This document shows positions 23,839 to 37,257 of a stretch of 64,000 nt of DNA, piece after piece. Both the position numbers and the translations under genes were made by a program. The first letter of the stretch is position 1; each line of letters starts with the position of its first letter. This DNA comes from Phallus indusiatus (lineage: Eukaryota > Basidiomycota > Agaricomycetes > Phallales > Phallaceae), in the NCBI GenBank assembly GCA_027605045.1, contig JAQFWX010000022.1:1-64000 (forward strand). Direction: 5' to 3'. Below the pieces are notes generated by a model that was not told where the DNA came from, searched no databases, and was given only the letters and a program-made list of their open reading frames with translations.

Positions 23839-26800
23839 CGTAGCACCTTTGGTTTGTTTTTTTCTTTTCATTGTATAGTAAACCGCGCTTTATATTCCAC
23901 GATTAAACCTACAATAATTAAATATTTTTTAATTATTTTATATTTTTTGGGTTTATAAATAACCTGACCTTCTTATTAGTTTGTAATCCAAATTTATAAT
24001 CCTTTCTTTAAGCGTCTTGAAAAATTTATTTTTCTTTTGAAGTATTTATTTCAAACCGAGACACGAGCCGTATTGCACATCTCGATTTCTTTACAACTTA
24101 TATCTGATCATTTCATACGATTTTGAGGTCCTTACACAGCATAACCATTTCCATTTTTATCTAGGTGGTCTGGTGGGTGCTGGAGAACGGGAAAAAAACC
24201 TATTTCACATTTCTATAAAAGGACAAGCTATAATACACGGTCACTATCGTTCTCGACGTTGAACATGTCGGCGCTGATCTCAAGACGATCTATAATCGAC
24301 AGGTTCTCCCGCACGGACGGGTCCAAGCTGTCCGCAGAGAATTCCAATTGATGATGCTGAACTCAGACTTATTGTGATCTTGAGATCGAGACTCGAGTAA
24401 GTTGAAAATTTTGTAACCAAGCTTCACACTCACTGAGAAGAGTCCAATGCTACCAGTCCGGCTTCATTGGCGTATTTTGAAGACGATCGAAAATCGACCC
24501 AAAGTATATTTTTTCGGCTGTAACTATGACTTTTAAATTGCTGTTTGTTTTGAAGTTCTTGCGTAGGTCATGACTTTCACAAAACTATGGCAACTCGTGA
24601 TGTTCTCGGCCGAAGTTACAATTCGAAGTCCCGATATCAGTCTGACAATACAATTACATTGACTGATACGCAAATATAGGAGATGGCGAGAGGGAGAAAA
24701 ACTATCTGTTTAACTTCATAAAAAACCCTTGTCTTGAGAATGCCACAGACACAGAATATTGGGAAGTCTATAGGTACTAGGTTGGTGGCGTGTCAAAGAG
24801 TGCAATGATCTTTAGGTCTCATGTCTACACCAACGCCGGTATCACCTTTTTGTATTTAATCTTGAAAAGTTATATTCACCGTGAATTGTCGCATTCAATT
24901 TTATGCACGTATAATTTGTAAAGTGAAAGAGCTATGACTTGCCTCCCGAAACGGTTGTTTCCTTTCAAATTGCCGGTAACCGGTAACCTGCTACTAGTGA
25001 GTGAACAGCTGTGTCTGGCTTTCTGAACGGGTTGTGCATAGTCGTAAGGTCCGCGATCCTTTCAGCTTATTCGTAGTGAGAGACGATCTCCTGTGGATGT
25101 GAGAACAGTTGGTATGGTTGAAACTTCTGATGGGCGGCCATCGCAGAGGGTATGAGGTTTTCTGGTCAGTGGGGCTGGGATGACAACCAAGATAATCAAA
25201 TGTTGTGATACAAAAAGTTTCAATTGCATACGGTGTCGTGCCTCTCTCTACCGGCGGTTTTTTTGCAATTCTCGAGAAAGTCCACGATAGTAGGACTATT
25301 GACTCTCTCGAATCACATGCTTGATCCAGTTTTATTATCACACTCCCACAATAAAGCAAGAAGGGTGGAGCAAGCAATACGAAGACCTTCCAACAAGCCA
25401 AACAAGAAACACAAAACGAAAACGGCTACTCTTCTAAGGATAAGAAAGTATAATGATTGAAAAGGCTGTTTTTTCCGTTTTGAACTTAGAAGACCGACGG
25501 AATCAAGTCCTTGGCAAAGAACAAAAGGATGTGTTCTCGGTAAAGTCTTATGCTTCTTATACTTGACGGAGCATTTAGGGAAGAGTCAAACTAGTTTGAA
25601 TCCTATACCATCCACTTCTTTCTAAAGAGCAATCACATTTAAACAGATGAATTTCCTGGATGTTAATGAGAACTATAGGCACTTATGAGGGGAATAGCAA
25701 ACATACTTACCTTTCCTTAATCGCTTTTCGCCCTAAAGTTCCTTCGTATTTAAAAATGTCTGATCAAAGATCCTTGAAGCTGTGGCCACAACCGAAATGG
25801 CCACATCCGAAAGGACCCGAATACACTTGATATTTATTTGTTTCTGGGCCGCCAAATGATATACACAATTACGTGATCCAACAAGACTTATGAACCAGCT
25901 ATTTAAACCATGAAGTCAAAATCAACTATGAGCCGACGACAATTTATGTAATAGAAAACGGACCGGCTTTCCAAAATTTATATATTATTGGTGGGGCCGC
26001 CGGAAGATCCAGACAACGGACTCAACATATTCGAGTATAGTGAAAGGTAGGATAACTTGAAAATTAATACACACCTGGAGTGTGCCATCACCAATAATTT
26101 CGGTTAATTCAGACCATGCCAAAAAATGCTTATGTATATACACGCGGCACAACTTCCTGAGGCTGGGTAATTTCTCTAATAAACAGGCATACTTTTGTTC
26201 CGCGCGTTCATGGTAGATTCTTCCAAAAAGGATTTGAAATAGGTTGATGAGAGCGGTCCAATTAAATTTGTCTTTCCTTTGGTCCTTTTCTTGGGGAGGG
26301 GGCCCGGCGTCAATAATTCACAATTGACTGAAAATATAGACGATTTTGAAAAAGTCAATGAACATTTGCGATCGGTGAACAGATCAAGTGATACCCGTCA
26401 TGCTCGAAGTTATGATTAGATGAAGTAATCAACAAGAGGTCACTGGGTATCAAGGTATCAAAGATTATAGGACTTACTTTTGGGAAAGAAGAAAAAAAAA
26501 GAGCAAAGCATCAAGGCCGCCATTTTAACCTATGGTAATCCTGTTTTTATTACGAAACTTTGACAAACGCACCAATGACAGTCAGTGTGATCATAGCACT
26601 GATTTAGAAAGAATAATAAAAGAAGTAAAAACGTGGACCTTTGATGCCATGTAGAAAATTCTAAGTCAGAGGCTAGGTTGGCGCTACTGAAAGACAATCA
26701 AGATTAGCAAGTCATATTCAAAACTTGGGAAATTTGAATAGTGCTGTTTGGCCAGTGAAAAGTCGCACAGAGGACTGGCAGTTTAAGCGGTCAAGTCACA

Positions 26801-29800
26801 GTCACGCGATTGTGACAGTTGGCGTTTCGTGTTTTTACCGATTCATCATCAAGCATCGTATCAAACCTGGCGTTAGCTTCCTCCTGATTCAAAGTAACCA
26901 GTGGCTTCCCATTTAAATGGAAGTTAAGCAAACAGGGAACATGTTCTCCCCTAAACATACATCTGCACAAAGAAACTATCAGGAATTTTCGTTACTTTTT
27001 TAAAAATAGGCAAGGCGGACAATAACTGCACGGATACATAACTTACTTAAAAACGAATACGACATCCGTTACCCCTTCAATTATGCTTAAAATTAGTACT
27101 GTTTGTATGTTCAAACTATAAAGCCAATTGGGCTATTAGGGTTACCCTACAGACCACGGTGTTCAGAATGACTCGCTTTTCGAATGGTAGATACGACCTC
27201 AACCCCTTTCGGCTGTTTCAAAATGCCAGTCCTGAAATCCCGTACACGAATTTATCCCGTCTTCAGGATTAATATCCAACATTGATGATAGAATGTTTGG
27301 GTTTTGTTGTTTCCACGTCACATTAACGACACAATGGGAATCTTCCGAGTTATTACTTGATTTGTTTATTTCTTCTGCGTGAGTACTGACACCTTATGAC
27401 CTCTTGATGATAAGGGCTCTCGGATCTCACGGTCGTTGTTATCACGAGAAGCGACTTTTCTTCACCGCGTATCTGATTATGCATAACACGGAGAAATCAG
27501 GCCGTGAGTTTGTTTTTGTGGTTATTTACAAACAATCGCATGTCAATAATAAAATTCAGATATTGTCGCAAAGATGAAGGTCTCTAAAAGGCCCTACTCA
27601 GAAATATTCTTAACTACGAAATAGATCGTCACTTTGCGACAGCGTCACTAGGTTTTGCCAGTGGAACAAGGTAAATATGCATATGACAGGGTTGAGAAGA
27701 AAGAACATTTGTTTAATTCTAGAGAGTGTACATTGTTGTAATTTTGATTGAGGGCGGTTTCATTCCTCACTGGAAGACTACCAGGAACATCAGCATCGCT
27801 CCAGCTTAATACCCCTTGTTATTTTTGCGAGTATCGTGGTTCAATTACAGCTTGGCGTCAATGTTCGGTACAATGCTATGCTTTATTTTCTTATGTATAC
27901 TAAATTCAATCATAAGTAGATATCAGCGGGGACGAATAGGCTACACTTTTTAATTCGTTCGTCCATAAGAGGTCGAGATTTGCGATCAGCTGTGGCTTAT
28001 CCATTAACCTGGTCCAAAGATTATTCAACAGAGATTCTGCCGTCCCATACACAGGAATTCCTCTGAGACCACATGGTCAGATAAATTCTTCCTCTTTCTA
28101 CATTTCACATTTCGGTAACTCACACTTCCGGAATTTCAAATCAGATATGAACATTCTCATTCAAATTATCATCTAGTCCTTCACTAGATCCATGATCCTA
28201 TCTTCCGGATTTTCCGGAAGAAAATCCGGAAGTGAGGTGTAATATATAGAGTGATATCTGGAGTTCTTTGATGCTCAAAAGTTACCCACACATAGTCCTA
28301 ACAGACATGCCTCTGCATGCTATTAGCAAGGAATTATTTCATCCTAAAAACCTAATTGTAGTCATTTAGCGTAAAATGTATATCAAGATGTCATACTCAT
28401 TCAAAATTAATCCGTAGATTCACGCAAGCCTTCCGCAGCGCTGGGATGGGAACAGTATTATGGACGTCAATGTAGTGTGCACGGACACGCCTTCCAGTTC
28501 TTTGATTTCGAAGTGTCTCACATACACCAAACTCTTGTGTGCTCGCGTATTTTTTTGGGTTATCTTTCATGGTACATTTATCCCCGATCCAAAACGAAGG
28601 CGTCTTCTTTAGAAGATAGATCCCTCATGCGATTTTGGAAATTAAGGACAGTCGGCTGTCAAATTTGATATCGCCTCAAGGGGTTCTCATTCCCAGTTAC
28701 TTGTGGAATTAATCAAAAACACAATTTCAAAAATTCAAATCAAAGCTGCGCACCGCCCTGAGAATAAAACTTTGACCGAAAGCGATGTTGAGCTTTACAC
28801 TAATGGTAGACAGATTGGTGAGTCAGTAGGAATCCCATTGATGACTTCCAAAGAAGCTAGGCCTTGTCATCAACGCAGTTTTGGATCTTGCGTAAAGACA
28901 AATTAGTGTAAACGCCACAACCTTGTAACAACTCATGGCCATCTATCAAGTTTTTTTCCCGACTACTTCCTGACTTCTATGCTAGGGAAAGTCATATAAC
29001 GCCTACCGAGTTCGTAGCTCATCTAAGCTCAAACCTTCTTCCCGTTACGCAGCATGTCAGAAACGGGCGACTTTCCCTCCTGGCAGCATTGGTATTTACT
29101 CCAAGCCAGTGTAAAGGTGATCGCATAGTGCTAGTATCATGGTTCATGACACAATTGATATGATTATATGAAAAAATACATATTCATGAATAACGTTAAC
29201 TATCAGGGACCCTGCGAGTGCCGTTTTGTGCCCCGTCTGATTCACGTGGCTAGCTTCGGAGTAGATTGTCGAAAAGAAGTGGTAGCCAATAGAACTTTGG
29301 CAATCGGAGTATTTTTGCACGATAACTTTACCCATGCTCGTCAGTCGTAAAATATCCATGTGTATCAATTTATCAACTTAATCGTATTTGGTGAAAACTC
29401 GTGTCTCCAATGATGTAATTCAAGGGCCCGACTCGAATGCTTCTTGAGTATATGAAAGCGGCAGTACGTTGTCGATCATCTTCGATGATGTGAAAATGGG
29501 CTGTTGATGACTGATGCCAGTAGATACATAGATACTCTTAATCACCTCGAGGTTTTCAATAGCTACATAGAGTTAGATTTGGGGAGAGAGATTCAGAGGC
29601 AGTTGGGATCACAACTCTGGTTGCATCTTCCTTTTGATAGTTCAAAACTTACATCAGTTTGGCAGATATGCGTTTCGTTGTTTTAGCTGGCGGTGAGTAT
29701 ACTACACTTATCACTGCCACTGATCGTCGAAAGCCCAAGACTATAATGATCTACATAGCAATGAGTGAATGTCGTCGGTCTTTCTCTCTGACCGTTTCCT

Positions 29801-31541
29801 CTCCGGTCAAGTTGAATCAATCGGAAAATCACTTTTGCAATTCCCGTAATGATCTGGATTTACCTTTGAATAGGCGGCGGTTATTAGTATCAGCCATCTA
29901 CATCTCATTGGAGAAAACTTGACCTCAAAGAAAATCATATGTGCGATGTACAGCATCATGGAATATCATGCATCACGCCCTGAGTTCTAAGAAGACCAAA
30001 CAATCCGGTAACCACTCTCGGGTCGACTGGTTTCTCTCCAGTGGGTATGTGGACAGATATGTGTACAATAATGTCCAGATGAATGTGGGCTTGAACAGTA
30101 CCGTATCAAAACACAACAGTTCTTGAAAATGTCCGATGTTACGAATGGCTGTACTAAACAGGATCTACATTCAATATTAGCTACTTAAATTTGCCAGTAT
30201 TCATCGGTTTGAGCTGAGACACCGAGCTTTTGAATTTCTCACTCGGTGGCAAGTAATAGGAACACATACCAGGACATCGGACCGTATTATGGCGCGGGTG
30301 CATTTAATTATAACCTCCCACTAGCTATTTTTGCCAAGGACTATCAGAAAAAACACGTTAGCCGAAACCCCTAAAATCCTTTTTTTCCAGCTGTTTGCAT
30401 TTCGGAACAATTTCTGGAAAGAGAAATCACAAGGCTTGGCTCCAGTCAAAAGTAACGATTGCAAATAAATGTTAAATCAATAAAGTCACAGCCAGACTAT
30501 GATGAAGAGTTATTGGTAGTTATGCATTTGGTTCTGAATGCAGATTGAAAGCTGAAACTCGAAGCTTGAATAAGATAGAAGTCAGTTTCACCTTGGGATG
30601 CCGGATTTCAATGAGAGACGTCGCATCTTCTCTACAAATGGCAAGCTGAATTCGCTCATAGACTATTCCAAATTCAGAACGAAAATAGAACAGATAAAAA
30701 ATGAAAGAACCCAACCTTAGCTTCGAATCTAACTTGATCGGCGCTCAACAGTTATAATCGGCTCCGGCGACAGAAGTTGTATCCTAACTCGTTAAAAAAC
30801 GCTGGCATGTTGCATAAATGTGAACCAAAAGAAGGAGGAAACGTTTTGCATGCCAGACAGTGCCAACTGGCAGACTGCTACGCGCCGGACAATATTTAGT
30901 TTAAATCATCAGTCGCTGGATGTGCGGGCCGAATTATGTCGGGAGCCGCACAAATGCGAACAGGTTTGAATGGGTTTTAAAATAATTCCCTCGGTCAGAA
31001 TTAGTTCCGCCTGTACTTTGGAGATTCAACTCATTCGCTCACCTGATTTAAACAGGTGTTCCCCAGCTTGGTAAAACGTTATCAGAGTGATTGGCTTGCT
31101 CGATAAGCCCAAATCCGACTCAAGGGTCGGTTTCTAACCAAGGAAAAATCTTGGGCCAAGAAGTACAAGAGTCTCCGATCACTATGCCTTGTTTGGACGT
31201 CTAATAACTTCACTAGTCTGGCTCCTAGGCATATGGACAAGTGACTTACGCAGATATTTTTGCATGCTGTGAAAATGCTCCGATCGGGCAAGGCCTTGGT
31301 GATGTGTGCGATTTTCTGATTGAAACTTTACATAGCCTGAAAATCCTTGCAGAAGATTCACGAAAACTCAAAAAGCTGTATAAATAGTTTTTACAGGATA
31401 ACTAGCAAAAAAAAATCATACAATGACTGAAATAAAGAAGGGAAGAAAATGCGGGGCAACGATGACAGATTTAACAAATTTGGTAATGGAAATAATAGCG
31501 AGTCGATTGCCCTTGTAAGATAATAGCTTCAATTGGTAGCT
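23839..31541. other. 7.7-kb gene-poor region
   Basis: No protein family recognised on either strand; ORFs are at most ~135 codons and lack splice support or motifs. Observations: a TATA-like TATAAAAGG near 24216 followed 40-50 bp later by an ATG (24264) that opens only ~29 codons; a TTCCGGAA palindrome cluster at 28126-28232; and a minus-strand run of stops throughout. It may be decayed transposon or gene sequence, but nothing is specific enough to say so. Confidence 0.5.
28202..28232. repeat. Perfect inverted repeat built on TTCCGGA
   Basis: The arm CTTCCGGATTTTC (28202-28214) is repeated as its exact reverse complement GAAAATCCGGAAG (28220-28232) around the 5-nt loop CGGAA. Another TTCCGGAA palindrome occurs about 75 bp upstream, near 28128-28135. 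Confidence 0.7.
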
Positions 31542-31550
31542 TCAATTGGT
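31525..31550. repeat. 13-bp tandem duplication over the Pmp3-like stop codon
   Basis: AGCTTCAATTGGT occurs twice without a gap (31525-31537 and 31538-31550). On the minus strand the second copy contains the final codons and TGA of the Pmp3-like gene; the first lies in its 3' UTR. Confidence 0.8.
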
Positions 31551-32135
31551 AGTAGCCCCATAAGATGGATGAGTTACACCACCACCGATACCGGGACCAG
31601 GATAAGCTCGCTGATATTCCCCATTTCCGACATCTATGAAAAGAAGAAAGTTATCAGTTATCATTTGGGCGTCATTGGTTCAAACAATTTTTACATATAT
31701 AGCCTCCGCGACCGAACTCTGACGATAATAAAAAAAGGAAGATCAGCGACTACAATACACAGCATGTTGAAAAGATCCGCTTACGTTCTTCAGCCTTCAT
31801 CCGTTTATAGATAAGCCAGAATGCGTGCTTGAGAAAAAGAGGAAGAAAAAGGAAAAGTTAAGTAAAAGACGCCTTTTCATCGGACATGAAATAAAAAAAG
31901 TTTTCTACATACCAGATGGCCCGGAAAATAACCAAGAACAGTAAGCAGTATGTTAATTAAAAGGTCGCACGAGCAGCCACTTATGAATGCGACAGCTGCG
32001 GGTGGAAAGATGATGGCAACCTAGACGTAAAGTTGGGCAGATCGGGCATTAATCAGCTGTGCTGATCCAGGAAATGTATAAATTATTTCAAAGGCTTACA
32101 AGTATAAGACAAATGTCACTTCCACGAACAGGCAT
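31542..32135 (-). CDS. Pmp3/UPF0057 small hydrophobic membrane protein
   Basis: Four exons: 32100-32135, 31913-32020, 31785-31827 and 31542-31633, giving 92 residues. The family core is clear: GSDICLIL, then VAIIFPPAAVAFISGCSCDL and LLINILLTVLGYFPGHLHAF, forming two transmembrane hairpin helices, then WLIYKRMKAEE. The C-terminal tail, with VGNGEYQRAYPGPGIGGG, is the extended form seen in basidiomycete members. Pmp3-type proteins affect plasma membrane potential and salt tolerance; the Sna3/Sna4-type relatives with longer tails sort to vacuoles. The tail here suits either class. Introns are 79, 84 and 151 nt, the last longer than usual for this window. Confidence 0.9.
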
Positions 32136-32623
32136 TTTACAATTTAGGTGAGGATGATGATGAACAAGGAAAACGTAGTGGGGGAAAAGGCAACGTCCAG
32201 TTGAAATAGTCACAGGTGGGTGACGCCAACCATTCAAGATCCGATGACGTAGTGTTTGTGTCGTTATCATGAGCACGTGACTGTTTCCTTATGGGGTCCC
32301 AGGCGAGAGCCTGGCTACCCTTGAGAACAAAACTTGACATTTTTCTATACGAACTACAACATATCGAGTAACTTTCTACCTTTGCCACCATCCGGTGAAG
32401 GAGTTGAAACCTTCTATTCCGAAAACGGTGTAAAGCGTCTTAGCCTAGACTACTACACCACCACACTTGGTTGAACGGCGTCTTCCAAGCTCTTATATCC
32501 CATGGGGTTGAAGCCCAAATTGTTTCAGGCGCGTTGAGGCGACCAAAGTTAACCTAAAAGTTTAAAGAAAAATGAAAGCGATCCGGATGAACGGATCGGG
32601 GCGAGGAGCGGGATCTTGGCAGC
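32136..32623. other. Intergenic: Pmp3-like promoter and SAHH 3' region
   Basis: Contains the minus-strand promoter of the Pmp3-like gene and the presumed 3' UTR of the SAHH gene. A short minus-strand ORF at 32137-32391 has no features. Confidence 0.4.
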
Positions 32624-34553
<1,930 letters not shown>

Positions 34554-34735
34554 TTTCAAGGGACTGGGATGAAGGGGATAAGAGATAAAATCTTGTAGGA
34601 AGGCCAATTTCTCCCACGTCTGGCTTTTTATTTTATTTTCGATCTCCGCTTTCCTCCTTCTTCTTCGGCACCGTTGGCTCGCCGCGCGTACCCCAAAAAA
34701 GTCTACAATTCACAAACGTTTTAGGAACAAGCACT
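34554..34735. promoter_or_regulatory. Bidirectional promoter between SAHH and the Som1-like gene
   Basis: Only 182 bp separate the two divergent start codons, so the genes must share or abut promoters. The interval has an AT-rich tract (TTTTTATTTTATTTTCGATC) and a GC-richer CCGTTGGCTCGCCGCGCG patch; no clear TATA box. Confidence 0.55.
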
Positions 34736-35019
34736 ATGGGGTCTGACGGTGATGGTAAAGGCAAGGAATGTCGGCTGTATGAATTGCAGCAATTTATGTG
34801 TGAAAACCATCAGAACGAGGAGAATGCAGGAATCAAGTGTTATCCTCTTCCTCGAATATTTTACGAGTAAGTATTTTAGTTAAATACATGTTTTGAATTT
34901 ACTTTTCAAAAGACTCTATCTTTCACAGATGTCCGAACAGGCCAGTTGTCGAAATCACATCGTTAGTTACCATAGATCCCCAAACTGGCGAACTGTCTAT
35001 TCCTGACAATTTGGAGTAG
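34736..35019 (+). CDS. Som1-like small mitochondrial protein
   Basis: Two exons, 34736-34866 and 34929-35019 (intron GTAAGT...TTTCACAG), giving 73 residues. The pattern CRLYELQQFMC, then KCYPLPRIFYEC, PNRPVVEITSLV resembles Som1, the mitochondrial inner-membrane peptidase (IMP) complex subunit with conserved Cys and a W/Y-P-x-x-R-x-F core; Cys spacing and length agree. Som1 helps IMP process certain intermembrane-space precursors. I rely on motif resemblance only; a related cysteine-rich IMS protein is the main alternative. Confidence 0.68.
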
Positions 35020-35520
35020 CAATTTTTCTTTCAACATTTTATGAACTTGTTTTTCTAATAGCATTGTTTAGTGAGAAATTACCAAAAGGGAAGCTTTGGA
35101 GGGATATAAAGAATAAGCAATCCTGAATGCCTTTTTGTCGAGCCGGATTAGGCATGATGGTGTCTCAAGTGATGAATCCGGTTGTCCAATTCGACCTTGT
35201 CATTGTGATCGTAAATATTTTTGCCAGGTTAGCGTCTGCGTTGTATTAATAACTAGCTTTTAACTTTCCGAAAGAACAATCTTTATCCGCGCCGCGATTC
35301 TCGACTTCTCAACTATTTCCAACACGCGAGGCAAAGCAATTCAAAATGACGCAAATACGTATACTGTAGAACTGCTGTTTAAACGCCACATTACATGATA
35401 AGGAGGTCTTAAATACAGGAACAAAGCTTGTTTTACTCTACCAATGCGTTTTAATAAGGAAAAGATGAAGGATACAGGACACTAGAAAGAAAATGTTTTT
35501 TTTTTGAGATTTTATGATGA
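35020..35520. other. Intergenic, nothing recognised
   Basis: Presumed 3' regions of the Som1-like gene and of the minus-strand gene that ends at 35521. No ORF or repeat of note. Confidence 0.4.
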
Positions 35521-36058
35521 TCACCCTAACACGACTTTCAACCTAATCGCGACTGAAAGAATACCCGAAATTGAGTCGTCCCACTCAGCAATTTGGAACC
35601 AGTCGCGGTCGTGACCACTGGACGAGGTCTTGGGATCAAACTGTGCGAGCACTCTCATAGGTGCATATCGAACCACTTCAGTAGTTTTTGGATCTACTTC
35701 AGATTGTGTAGCTTTGACTCCCAAAGTATCAGTTAGCTTGCTATATAGCGTCTAAAAACCAAAAATATTCTTTGCGATCAGCGACTGATTGGATTGAAGG
35801 AGTTGCACGCTGATTTGGACTCACTAAGACACTATGGCATGATTCAGCCGCTTGTCTTGAGATGACCAGTGTTGTATTTCTGCCCCATTCAATGATTATA
35901 TAGGGTGGTACTCCGGATACTGCAGAGCGCAACCTATCCAGTTCTTTACGGAGCTGCTTGACTTCTTCCTCGATGTCTTTGGTTTTGATGACGACTATTG
36001 CGTTTATGAGGGTTTCCAATGCTTGAGTCTGCTCGAGAAGATCTGACATGGGCGACAT
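35521..36058 (-). CDS. Small protein with N-terminal coiled coil, unknown function
   Basis: Two exons, 35825-36058 and 35521-35751, with intron 35752-35824 (GTGAGT...TTTTTAG); phases agree and yield 154 residues. Residues ~5-50 form a likely coiled coil (LEQTQALETLINAIVVIKTK, then EEEVKQLRKELDRLRS). The C-terminal half has no recognised domain. The second ATG (36049, MSDLLEQ) is an equally good start. No signal peptide or membrane segment. Confidence 0.65.
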
Positions 36059-36459
36059 GGGTAATACGCGATTCAGCTGTGAGGATTCAGATGAAGGAAA
36101 GCGAGATAAAGGAAAAATGTTCTTAATTTATAGTTACATACCACATAATATCTACCCGATGTTTCTTTTTTTCGCGGTGAACGCTATGGTAATGCATGGC
36201 AATCACGAGATATTGATGGCCTTATACGTCTGTGACTGATTTATTAATGAACGCCTCCCATCGCAATAGACTCCATCACCAATGGTGACTTAGTGATGCT
36301 AGTGAATATAGTTCGCGTTTGATTCTCAGGAAAAGATACATGCAAAAGTTGAGAAGTTAAACAAAAGAGAGTACAGGGTCCACCGTCCACGTTTTGTGGA
36401 CTGGAATCGATTCATTCAAGGACAAGAATCAAACTTACATAAAAAGCACTGCATGCAGC
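36059..36459. promoter_or_regulatory. Divergent upstream region of two unknown genes
   Basis: Lies between head-to-head genes and so presumably holds both promoters. AT-rich; no clear TATA box or motif. Confidence 0.35.
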
Positions 36460-37257
36460 ATGAGCTTCATCAACCTAACGTCCCTACATCTCCAACCTTT
36501 GGCAGAAATTGCTCAATTGATTGACGTCGCAGAGATGTTATTATCCAACAGACAAGGACCCCTCTTGATCAAGAGCCGCGTTTCCGTCTCTTCGGTACTT
36601 TCGGCGACTCGAGCATTGATCAAATCAGCTGGCCGTGTGAAATTACATGTACCGCACACGTTATCTTCGCTTTTGGAAAAGCGAACCACTAAAGCAAAAG
36701 CCAGCACGAATGCATCGCAGATCTCGACGACGACGTTGTCCGCACTTCCGTATTCACACGTCCGAGTTCAAGTTCCCCTGAAGCCTGCAAGCGCGACGGA
36801 AACGCCAGAGACACTCATCTTCACATCATCGCCAGTTGAAAAAGAATCTTCTTTGGAATGGCCTGAGGATATTTTCCAGTCACCGTTAGGACCACCGGTA
36901 CCAACCCTATACAATAATTCTTCCGCGTCTTCTGATTACTCGCTTTCTATTCAACTATCAACGGACTCGGTGTCTCGGAGTCGCGATGAGCACTACGCCA
37001 CTTCTTCCGATGATGCACGTGACTCGGACACGATGCGTGGCGGACCCGGTGACATGATTGACGACAATAACCAAACAAAGATAGCTGACACTCCAGGCCG
37101 AAGCATTGTCTCCACTGGCACGCAGGAGAAAACACGCCGATCTAGAAGATCAGGTAAATATGACCCTACCCGAAGATACGGCGTTTTCTTTGACTCTGCG
37201 GAAGATTTGATGGAAGCATTTGCCCAATTCCATAGCGAAGAACTGAAATTGGTGTAA
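36460..37257 (+). CDS. Unknown Ser/Thr-rich protein, 265 residues
   Basis: A single uninterrupted ORF. I chose MSFINLTSLHLQPL at 36460; the frame is open back to 36394. The first ~80 residues look folded and helical (AEIAQLIDVAEMLL, then SVLSATRALIKSAGRVKLHV). The middle is Ser/Thr/Pro-rich and disordered, and the C-terminus has a conserved-looking RRYGVFFDSAEDLMEAFAQF. No family recognised. An intronless ORF of this length with coding-like composition is very unlikely to be chance here. Confidence 0.65.
   Translation: MSFINLTSLHLQPLAEIAQLIDVAEMLLSNRQGPLLIKSRVSVSSVLSATRALIKSAGRVKLHVPHTLSSLLEKRTTKAKASTNASQISTTTLSALPYSHVRVQVPLKPASATETPETLIFTSSPVEKESSLEWPEDIFQSPLGPPVPTLYNNSSASSDYSLSIQLSTDSVSRSRDEHYATSSDDARDSDTMRGGPGDMIDDNNQTKIADTPGRSIVSTGTQEKTRRSRRSGKYDPTRRYGVFFDSAEDLMEAFAQFHSEELKLV

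Noticed and set aside
28477..28668. Laccase-like His motif (HGHAF)
   Set aside because: A single five-residue match in a short ORF, with none of the other copper-binding motifs nearby.
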